DNA from: Thalassia testudinum
Taxonomy: Eukaryota; Streptophyta; Magnoliopsida; Alismatales; Hydrocharitaceae
Assembly (NCBI GenBank): GCA_037157565.1
Contig: JAZHRO010000013.1
Location: 113,164,001 to 113,228,000 of the forward strand
DNA: 64,000 bases
Direction: 5' to 3'
Position 1 is the first letter of the stretch, and the number at the start of each line of letters is the position of its first letter. The notes beneath the pieces were generated by a model. That model ran no database searches and had not been told where the DNA came from. It worked only from the letters and a program-made list of their open reading frames with translations. The position numbers and the translations under genes are program-made. Positions 1 through 8,329 of the stretch are shown piece by piece.

Positions 1-530
1 GACTAATTAGAACCTAAGGAATCTGATGGTAAATTTCATTTTCATATTAAACCTTGTTTGACCGGTCAATTTGCGTAAAGACCCAAATTAAGTTATTAAT
101 TGGGCATGGTTCTCAATGTAGGTCAAAATGGGTTCTAAAGGCCAAATTGAAGGTTCTAAACCCTAGAGATTATTTTTCTATGAATTTTAGAGGGTTTATT
201 CTATTTTTACTTTGCCTCGAACCTTGTGAATTGAAGTGGGTTGTTTTAGGGTTACAGATTATCATTTGGTTTCTTGGAAGTGCTGTAGCCCTTGCTAGAT
301 CATCTCATCCCACTTTTATTCTTATTAAGCTGTTTTGACCTATGTTTGGGCCCTGAATTACCCTGTATGCAGATTATACTGGTAAAATTACACTTTTACC
401 CCTTATGACTTGTTTTCTTCTCAAACTCAGAATTCTCTGAGTTAAGCTTTTCCTTGAGATATGTAGGAGCTTTTATCCTTTGTATTGGGTCAAAATGAGC
501 TAGTTATGGCTCATGATGAGGTTCTCATCA
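1..530 (-). repeat. 3' LTR (partial) of young non-autonomous element Ana
   Basis: Direct repeat of 7,198-7,727, with one mismatch in 530 bases (A at 390, G at 7,587). The element runs right to left, so this is its 3' LTR, cut by the window edge; only the U3 outer part is visible. It ends in the palindrome TGATGAGGTTCTCATCA at 514-530, next to the polypurine tract. Near-identity of the two LTRs means a recent insertion, since LTRs are identical at integration. Confidence 0.93.
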
Positions 531-540
531 TACCCCCATG
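531..540 (-). promoter_or_regulatory. Polypurine tract of Ana
   Basis: On the minus strand CATGGGGGTA lies directly before the 3' LTR. The same tract ends the internal region at 47,040 and 60,385. In this class it primes plus-strand DNA synthesis. Confidence 0.85.
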
Positions 541-984
541 CCTAGCTTTTGCTAGTCCCTTAGCAAAAAACTTAAGGTTTCAACCCTTGTTCTAGACCAT
601 GAAGTTTTTTAATGGTTTTAGATAAGTGCCTTTTTTTATTTGAGCATAGATTAGGTTAGAATGCTGACCATAGGCCTAAAAGATACTCTAGTACCAATCA
701 AGATCCAAATCTGTCTAGCCTTAGCCTCAGTCTTTTAGCAAAGGTTTTTAAGGCCCGCAAGAACTAACCTAAGGTTTATTGGACTTCGTGGTTAAAGCAC
801 CCGTGCTTGAAATGATTTTAGCCCTGGCCCAGTTCGCAGTGCGTTTTGTAAGAGAGAGATAGAAAGTTTTTTTCTGTTTGGAGAGTTTTCTCTCTCTTTT
901 TCTTTTTAGTTCTAGCCTAGGATTAGCTTTTCAACACGGTCTGTATCAGATTCCTTGCTCCCATCATCAATCCTCAAGGGTTCC

Positions 985-1132
985 TGGCGATCGATGCTTC
1001 GAGATAGCACCGCCCATGGCAACCCCCGGAACCCTGGCTATTGAGATTTCGAGATAATCCCATCCATGGTATTCCGTGGCCGAATCCAGACCCTGGCAAT
1101 TGACACTTCGAGATAATGCCATCCATGGAATC
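985..1132 (-). repeat. Three tandem ~50-nt units in the 3' internal region
   Basis: In sense direction three imperfect units each hold CCATGG, then TATCTCGAA, then GCCAGG. Equivalent triplets lie at 46,453-46,594 and 59,798-59,941 in the coding relatives. The third unit can fold as a short hairpin (for example GATGCT with AGCATC in the copy at 46.56 kb). Function unknown; retention in coding and non-coding elements suggests an RNA or DNA cis signal. Confidence 0.6.
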
Positions 1133-2045
1133 TGAACCAGCAGAGTGCTTACATGCCCCCCGTAGGATATGTAAATATCCTAAGAGACAAGCACCGAGGA
1201 GATGATATTTTGTTACGCATCTTCGAGGGGATTTCCCGCCTCTCCGCGCTGGGAACTCGTCCAAATCAACTTGTGTTAATCGGCCATTCCTATTCTAGGT
1301 GTTCTTTTCAGATTTTTGCGACGCTTCTGCGTGATTCTGATTTTTACGCTTACTGAACCAGGCTGTGTGAGAGATTAGGGTGCTTAGGTTACTGAGTCCC
1401 GTAAACCAAAAATTAGTTAACGAGGCCGAATACTTCCTAAGCCTTAGACCTAATACTTCAGCTTTTCATTTTCCTCAACCTCTTGAGGAGTGTCCAGATC
1501 TTAATGGGTACTAAGAGTCTATTCAAGAATGCCTAAGGTTTGCATTCTTACTAATCTCATTGTGCACTTTTCAGTTATTTTCTTGAATGAGGTCTAGAAC
1601 TTAGGTTAATTCCTTAGTTCTTTACTAATGACTATCACTTTTTCTCATAATTTTGTGCTCCTTTTTCATTTTGTTTCTTTTCTCCTTCACAAAATTTTCC
1701 TTCTCCTCTTTTCCTCTTATTCTTTTTCGAAAAATTTTTTTTAATTTTTATGGTATTTTTGGCATATGTGAATTTTTTTTGTTTGAAACCTTTTCTTACG
1801 AGTTTTTGCACTTTCATACCCCCCCATGCCTAAGATTTGCAATGTCCTCATTGTAACCTAGGGGTTTTTATTTAACTAAGTTCATACATTAGGATAGCTG
1901 TTTTGATGAGTGAATGGGTCGGGGTGACTGTTGCGGACGATTTCTAATCTCAGATGCAAGCACCTGAGGTGGAGTCGGCTGTCTAAAGTGTGAACTTCAA
2001 GTGCAAAAAGCTGTCAGAACAAGTTTCAGGTTTTCAAAGAGAATG

Positions 2046-2061
2046 ACGGGCTGCCTCCCGT
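2046..2061 (-). promoter_or_regulatory. Conserved hairpin ACGGG-AGGCAG-CCCGT
   Basis: A 5-bp stem with a six-base loop just downstream of the ORF stop. Homologous hairpins sit after the pol end at 45,435-45,450 and 58,779-58,794 and in the remnant at 31,755-31,770. The second stem pair is C-G in two copies and T-A in the other two, a paired change that preserves the stem. Confidence 0.6.
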
Positions 2062-2082
2062 TGAGCGCTAAATTTGATGCCT

Positions 2083-3945
2083 TCAGCCAAGCGGGAAATG
2101 CGATGGAGAGGGGATGGTCAAATCAGCAGAGTTTTGTAAGACAAGCACCTTGATTAAGAGCCTGGTTGGTCCAACCAGGTGCTTGTTCAGATCAACAGGC
2201 TGATGATGCAGCCCAAACCCAATCAATCTGGTGGGTTGATAGATGTGGATAAAAAAGTGTGGAACCCACCATAAACTATGAGGCTCAGATGGATGTGGAA
2301 GTGTAAACGCAGGGTTTGGCTGAGCCGAATCAGCCTGGTCAGAGTAGGGACCCGTAGGATAATCAGTGGTTGATGCAGGAACCCTACAGGGGTGATCAGA
2401 GAATGATAGAGCATGGTATGTAGTCTGATCAATGTTCGAAACCCGATGTGGAAATGCAATCGGCTCGGTGAGAGGTGAATCAGCATAGAAATTGAGTCCG
2501 GTTGCGGGTCGGGGTTTGGGAGAGGTTTTGATCTGTTCTGTGTGTGCGGCTGAGGTGGCCATTGTGTACGAGGGCTCTTCTAGAAACAGATGATAGGTGA
2601 TTTTCTGTAGAGAGTCCTCTGGGTAACTATCAAATGCCAGAAGAGTGTTTGTAGGGTGAAAGAAATCGGATTCGAGAAAAAATTTGGATTCTTGGTTGCA
2701 ATTACTCTTGGCATTTTCTGTTTTTGGTTCCTGAGGATCGAAAAGGAATGATTCTGTGTTATCGGTGATCTCGGGAATCAGGACCTCAGAGTCGGAGTCA
2801 GAGTCAGAATCATGTGAACTGAGGTCGTAGATAGGCCTGGCGTGTTCAGGAAGGGGAATCTCTCCGCAATTATAGTCAGATCTGAAATTGTTGGAGAGTT
2901 GGCAAAAATGATCATGAATTCCACCACAGCACAAATCATCAGATGTGGAATCAGCAGCCTGACTGGGTTCTAGCCTATATGTTACTTCTGGGCTCAAAAA
3001 GATGTTCTGTTCAAGCTCTAAGCTGGTAGGATAGATCCCATTAAAACCTTGCTCATCCAACTCCTCAGTTTCTGTATCATAAATTGGCATGTTTTCTGAA
3101 AAATCAATCAGATTTCCTGAGGGTGTTGGAAAAGGGCATTCATAAAATAAAGGCCCGGAATCATATTCTGTAAAAATTTGATCTTTCTCATAAGGGGCCT
3201 CATAATCTTCCCAATAAGTTTCAGATCTAGGTTCTAGGCTTAGGATGTGGGTAGAATTATTAGAACCTAAGTCTGAATAACCTTCGAGGGTTACCTTATC
3301 AAAACAAGGGGCGGAATTTATACCCTCCAGAGGTTCAATTCCAATCTTGTTATTGCAGGAGTCTTGGAGTTCTAAGCTTGGTGATTTACGGCCTAGGGTT
3401 GGCTCAGCATTGTGTTCTCCTGCAACTTCCCAACCTATTTTAATGCTATCTTCTACCTGGGTTGGGATTTTACACCCACTTTGTGCCTCAATCCCGGGAT
3501 CTGGGACACTGAATGGTTCCTTGATACTGTTCCAAGATGGTTCATCCTCTGTTTCTGGTATATACGGGTATTTCCGGTTGATAATTTGTTCTACTGATTT
3601 CATCATTTCTACCCGTTTTATAAGGGCATCTTGGTGTTGTTCCCAAAGTACAGGATTTGTCAAGCATTGAAGGTATTCAGATTGGTGTAATTTTTCCATC
3701 TCAATGTATCCTGTCATGAGCATATCTCGGGTTGATCCTTTTGAAATTCCAGTCAATAGAATTTGGGCACAGTTTATGATGAAGGATGTGGTTGTTGGGA
3801 CATCAACCTGAATATCTCCTCTTGGTGTTGAGGTTTTTTCTTCTTTTGCATAGAATTTTATGGCATCCTCGATCATTTTATCTTTCATAGATCTCCGATA
3901 TTCAGGTTTCTTGAATGGTAGTCTTGCTAGGTAATTAGGCTGCAT
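2083..3945 (-). CDS. Orphan protein of non-autonomous retrotransposon Ana
   Basis: Intact 620-aa ORF from the first ATG. The frame is open further upstream to a TTG at 4,134 (683 codons), directly preceded by an in-frame TGA; ATG is the likelier plant start. I recognise no family. Counting from the TTG codon, residues 64-190 look folded, basic and helical (FKKPEYRRSMKDKMIEDA near 74-91, an EMMKSVEQI helix near 176-184). Residues ~195-600 are acidic and rich in Ser, Pro and Asp, with two PIYD motifs (350, 434) and a DSDSDSDSE run near 442-450. Scattered Cys and His (402-411, CCGGIHDHFC) do not make a classical CCHC knuckle. No membrane segment or protease/RT motif is seen. The frame is unbroken in a young element while all coding elements here are riddled with stops. 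It may be a diverged Gag-like or trans-acting protein; function unknown. Confidence 0.75.
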   Translation of the reverse strand: MQPNYLARLPFKKPEYRRSMKDKMIEDAIKFYAKEEKTSTPRGDIQVDVPTTTSFIINCAQILLTGISKGSTRDMLMTGYIEMEKLHQSEYLQCLTNPVLWEQHQDALIKRVEMMKSVEQIINRKYPYIPETEDEPSWNSIKEPFSVPDPGIEAQSGCKIPTQVEDSIKIGWEVAGEHNAEPTLGRKSPSLELQDSCNNKIGIEPLEGINSAPCFDKVTLEGYSDLGSNNSTHILSLEPRSETYWEDYEAPYEKDQIFTEYDSGPLFYECPFPTPSGNLIDFSENMPIYDTETEELDEQGFNGIYPTSLELEQNIFLSPEVTYRLEPSQAADSTSDDLCCGGIHDHFCQLSNNFRSDYNCGEIPLPEHARPIYDLSSHDSDSDSDSEVLIPEITDNTESFLFDPQEPKTENAKSNCNQESKFFLESDFFHPTNTLLAFDSYPEDSLQKITYHLFLEEPSYTMATSAAHTEQIKTSPKPRPATGLNFYADSPLTEPIAFPHRVSNIDQTTYHALSFSDHPCRVPASTTDYPTGPYSDQADSAQPNPAFTLPHPSEPHSLWWVPHFFIHIYQPTRLIGFGLHHQPVDLNKHLVGPTRLLIKVLVLQNSADLTIPSPSHFPLG

Positions 3946-4144
3946 AATTGGATCAGGTGGTGGAATAGAATCAAAGTTTGAATCAAGATGGAAGAAGGGG
4001 ATTTTGTGAATGATTTCTGCAAAAACAAAGGAGCCGAGGCTTAGCCTCGGGAAGAGTGAATTTCTATAGGAGGTTTCAAGGACCTCCTGAAAAATACTGA
4101 AGGGCTGGATGAGATAAGCAGGTGCTGGACCCAATCAAGACACC

Positions 4145-4345
4145 CAAAAATTGTTGGGTGACTATAGAGGTTCGGGGCAGATGGACCCCTTGATCAGAAA
4201 GATCGTCCACCTGAGAATTACCTGGGCAGCCAGAGAGGGAGAGTCCCGTGAAGACCCCTACACGGTAGAGCGTCCCCACGGGTTACAGGGTTTCCCCCAC
4301 CCGACCTCTCTTGTCACTGCGGTTCCAGGTAGACCAGAATGGGGA
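4145..4345 (-). promoter_or_regulatory. Conserved 5' leader block of family A
   Basis: In sense orientation this ~200-nt block matches 52,780-52,985 of the Athila-like element at close to 90% by eye, clearly better than the LTRs match. It lies between PBS and ORF, where retroelement packaging and dimerisation signals usually sit. It contains GGGGGAAACCCTGTAAC and other G/C-rich stretches able to fold. The packaging role is inferred. Confidence 0.55.
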
Positions 4346-4986
4346 TCTTGACCTCTTAAGTCTACCAATTTTAAGATCAGGGTGCTTAAGGTTTCACTTG
4401 AACTTTAGTCTTTTAAGTGCAAAGAGTGACCTAATTTAAGGTTGGTTGACCCAAGGGGTCAACTTTACCTCTTGTTTTCTTTGAGAGCTTTTAGGTCCTG
4501 TCTTTTAGGGTTCAAGTGTTTAGAGAGCCAATTGTTTTAGATTTTCTTTGAATAGGTATTTTCAGACAAGGGCTTGGGCACACTTCATTTGGTTTTCTCA
4601 ATTCTTGCTTAAGGAGTGTGTCTCTAAATCCCTAGTGTTGGATCCTAGGTTGGCTCTACTTGGTCCAGTTAATTCTTTGTTAGGTAATTAGGGCTCAAGC
4701 AAGAATGTGTTAGCCCTTAAATACCCTTAATAGTGTGCAGAAATAATGAGTTGAAAACATGCAACTTTTATGTTTACTAAATATGGAAGACAGGTTAGCC
4801 CTATATTGCTTGTTCTTTTCTTTTCTTCCTCTTTAGAGCTTAGGGGTTAATAGTGAGAGGAAAAATTTACCTGTCTTTGGTGTGGTTGCTTGTCTTCTTG
4901 AGTTCCTGTAGCTGCACAAAAGAGAGGAGATTATCAGAAATAAAAAAAAAAGTACAGGAATGTTTACCTCTAGAATAGCCGTTGCT

Positions 4987-5003
4987 CCCCGGCAGCGGCG
5001 CCA
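4987..5003 (-). promoter_or_regulatory. Primer binding site (tRNA-Asp type) of Ana
   Basis: Minus strand TGGCGCCGCTGCCGGGG, three bases inside the 5' LTR. It matches the 3' end of plant tRNA-Asp as used by Athila-like elements, with one mismatch. Following bases AGCA can pair back onto part of the site. Confidence 0.85.
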
Positions 5004-5006
5004 AAA

Positions 5007-7727
5007 TGAAACGTCGGTTCTGTTATAACGTTGTAGTAAAGCCGGTTGTTACCAACGTTTCATATAAAAATTTTTTACTCGGAAAAATAAAAGAGTTCCC
5101 GAGGTCGAACTCAGGGAGCAAGTTGTATTCTAGAGATATACAAGTTCTATTACAAAAATAAAGAGAGAGAGAGAGAGATGAAAATTTGGCTTCTTCTTCT
5201 TTTCTTCTTTCTTCCTCTTTGTCTTTGGTTCTTCCTGTTCTTCTTCTTCTTCTTCTTCTTCTTCTTCTGCTTTCTTCAGATCTTCCCCTCGTGCTCTTCT
5301 TCTTCTGTTCTTCCTTGTTTCCTTTCTTTCTTTTTCTTCAGATCGTCTTCTTCTTTTCTTGCTTCTTGCTTCTCTTCATTTCTTCTTCTGCAATCGTGGT
5401 GCTTCTGCCTTCGGCTACTAAGTCTCCCTTCCTTCTTCTTCAGCCTGCCTTCTGTGTTGCTCTGGCTGCTGACTGTCCGTCGTCTGGCCTGGTGCTTCGA
5501 CGACTTAACTGAGCAGTTGCTACAGTGCAGCTGCTTCTTCTTCCTTTGGCCTGCACACTTCAGAGTTTTTTCGTCAAGAGGCAAAAACCTACTCTACCCC
5601 CCTCCCCCGCGTATCTCTCTCTCTGAAATCACTCTTCGGAAGCTCTCCCAGAGCGCTATCGGGTAATCGGGTTCGGGTCAGGCCCGGGTCCAGGCCCACC
5701 GGCGTGCGTGGTGGGCGAGGAGTGCAGGTCAGTCTAATCGGGTCGGGCCAGGTCCGCGGAGCGTGGTCACGGACGAGGCCGAGTCGGGTCGGGTCGGGTG
5801 AGAGGGACCTCACCCCGTGGTAACTGAGGCAAACAGATGGTGGCACTTTTGCAATTTATGTGGGTGTGTGGCTTCAGAAATTCCCGAGGTGGGACTATCC
5901 GCGCACCCCGTTTCTCTCACGCCTGCAGTAGGGATGGTGCTTCCAATTGCAACAGCTGTTGAGGCGCGCAACTCCAATTGAGGGCCAGGGTGTATGCGCA
6001 AGACTCTTTCGCGCTGGCCGTTGCTCTTCAACCTGGGATATCTAGGCTTGGAGCAACCTCAAGCAAGCTTCGAGCTTCCTCGCCAATGGCGGTCCAGGCC
6101 TGGAACCTGAAATCAATAGAACGGCCTCTCGGCCAAATCAGACAGGCGGGGGACCTTCGCCGTGGCACGGCGAAGGTGGTCAGGGGGTCTGCAGGGGGCG
6201 AGATGGAGCTAACAGGTCGTCCTAGGTCAAACTGTGAGCGAAGGAGTGGGTGTGTTCGGTGGATCTGCAGAGGGTGTTTGGTGGGAAGTGGAGGGGCGGA
6301 AGAGGATCAGGGTGAGGAGGCGGAGGTTCTGCGGTGGTCGGCGAGCCGTGTGGGTCGCTGAGGTGATGGAAGCGGCTCGCCGGAGGGTGGTCGGAGGCGG
6401 AGAGGATGAGGGTGAACAGGGTCGGTAGAGGGCTTAATTGACTAAATCGAAAGCGGGGAAAGAAAGAGGAGAAGAAGGGGAGTAACTCTAACTTAACTGC
6501 AGGGACGAAGGGGGGAGGAACAGGGCGACAGTCGTATCGACTGTCGCCGGAGAAGACGATGCCCAGTGGGGGAAGGACGGCGGTGACGACGGGGCAGAGG
6601 CAGCGCGCGCCGGTATTGCGCGACGCGGGAAGAGCAGGGGAAGAAATCTCTGCTGCTGGTATTGCGGCAGAGCGAAGAGGAGGATGATGAAGAACCGCCG
6701 GAGCTGGTGGGCGTCTGCCGGAGTGAGAAGAGAGGAAAATTGGGGGTTTTCTCCGTCAGATCCAGGCTGCCCTCGTCGGTGGAGCGGCGAGGGGTATTTA
6801 TAGGGTTGAAGCAGGGAGGAAGGCGGAGGGAGACGACGTGTCTCCCTCGCCGGAGAGTGGTCGGAACATGAACCCATACCGTCCGTGCGTTCGCACGGCC
6901 GGTATGGGGGGCTACAATGACCATGGGGGTGCTCCTGCGACGGCTGACGACGCAGGGCACCCCCGGTACACTTGCCAGGTCCTCCACCTCACCCTGCGTG
7001 GCGCCATGCTCCGCGCAAGGTCGCCGGAGCATGGTGCTGGCAGGGTTTTGCAGGAGGGACCTGTTTGCAAAGAATGAAGGAGAGTTAGGGGCCTAAATGC
7101 GAGGGTTCAAAAGTTGAGGGCCAAAGAGTAAATATATGAGGACCAAAGTGTAAAGTCGGTCAAGGAGGTTTCTTCTTAGGCTCAAGTTTTTATACATGAC
7201 TAATTAGAACCTAAGGAATCTGATGGTAAATTTCATTTTCATATTAAACCTTGTTTGACCGGTCAATTTGCGTAAAGACCCAAATTAAGTTATTAATTGG
7301 GCATGGTTCTCAATGTAGGTCAAAATGGGTTCTAAAGGCCAAATTGAAGGTTCTAAACCCTAGAGATTATTTTTCTATGAATTTTAGAGGGTTTATTCTA
7401 TTTTTACTTTGCCTCGAACCTTGTGAATTGAAGTGGGTTGTTTTAGGGTTACAGATTATCATTTGGTTTCTTGGAAGTGCTGTAGCCCTTGCTAGATCAT
7501 CTCATCCCACTTTTATTCTTATTAAGCTGTTTTGACCTATGTTTGGGCCCTGAATTACCCTGTATGCAGATTATACTGGTAAAATTGCACTTTTACCCCT
7601 TATGACTTGTTTTCTTCTCAAACTCAGAATTCTCTGAGTTAAGCTTTTCCTTGAGATATGTAGGAGCTTTTATCCTTTGTATTGGGTCAAAATGAGCTAG
7701 TTATGGCTCATGATGAGGTTCTCATCA
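5007..7727 (-). repeat. 5' LTR of Ana, 2,721 bp
   Basis: Complete LTR in reverse orientation, bounded by TG at 5,007 and by the 17-bp palindrome ending 7,727; its outer 530 bp repeat positions 1-530. Sense order: U3 (7,727 to about 6,770), TATA-like CTATAAATA near 6,795-6,803, then R-U5 with a GAA-rich purine tract (5,190-5,400 appears as CTT repeats on the plus strand). The plus-strand reading frame at 5,178-5,666 is only the CTT repeat. The flank at 7,728 reads ATATC; its left partner is outside the window. Confidence 0.92.
6794..6803 (-). promoter_or_regulatory. LTR TATA box of Ana
   Basis: Minus strand CTATAAATAC in the middle of the 2.7 kb LTR, the expected position of the U3/R promoter. 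Transcription would run leftwards through R-U5 into the PBS and ORF. Confidence 0.6.
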
Positions 7728-8329
7728 ATATCCAATTTACAGTATACAATATATACATAAGTTATTTGTACAGTTTATATACATATGCTACTTATTTACA
7801 TATATAACTTAGTATAAAGCTTATATTTACAAGAGTATACTTAATATACAAAGTACCTTTTTAGGTATTTTTGGAGTTTTTCACTTTTTATAATTTTTAT
7901 ACATATTATAGAGATAAGAGATGAGAAGAGAAGAATTAGACGAGGAGAAAGAGGTGTTTTTGATATTTTTAGATATAACTTTTATTATTAAGTTTCATGG
8001 TATACAAATCCATCGACTGGTAAATTCTACCAAGTCAGGGGTTCTGCCTACCATGCAACTTGGTATGTAATTAGAAAACTTTCTGATCTTCGATCAGACA
8101 GCTTTATTTTAATTTTTTAGAATTTTTTTGAGTTTTATTGAATTTCCAATCTCATCCATCCTAAGCCTTTCAAAAGATTTCTAAGGAGTCCTAAAGGCTT
8201 AGGATGAATCTTAAGAGATCTGAAAAGGCATTGACTGCCTTACTTACAGTCAGTATGAAATCTGGAAAGTATTTTACCCATTTTAATACGTTCCTCAGTT
8301 TATATCTCATTTAGTTCATGTGTTGGACA
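7728..8329. other. AT-rich stretch, unclassified
   Basis: About 600 bases between Ana and a minus-strand LTR fragment. No coding frame, PBS or terminal repeat recognised. It contains a local inverted repeat (CATCCTAAGCCTTT near 8,156 with AAAGGCTTAGGATG near 8,193). Probably old retroelement sequence. Confidence 0.4.

Larger units (their letters stand above)
531..5006 (-). mobile_element. Internal region of non-autonomous LTR retrotransposon Ana
   Basis: A 4.48 kb internal domain between two LTRs. In sense order (right to left) it holds a tRNA-Asp-type PBS, a leader, one long ORF, a 1.5 kb untranslated 3' region and a polypurine tract. No RT, RNase H, integrase, protease or capsid motif is readable in any frame. 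The leader and 3' region are homologous to those of the Athila-like elements at 42.6-60.6 kb (3' region 45.4-47.0 and 58.7-60.4 kb), so Ana is a large retrotransposon derivative of that lineage whose coding region has been replaced. How it is mobilised (in trans by an intact relative) is inference. Confidence 0.88.

Noticed and set aside
2083..4134. Orphan ORF of Ana as an Athila env-like gene
   Set aside because: No signal peptide, transmembrane segment or coiled coil is visible, and it sits directly after the leader at the gag position, not after pol.
5178..5666. 162-aa plus-strand frame rich in Leu, Phe and Ser, resembling a membrane protein
   Set aside because: It is the antisense reading of the GAA purine tract in the LTR of Ana; the composition comes from CTT repeats and equivalent frames at 61.16 and 51.5-51.8 kb are not conserved as proteins.
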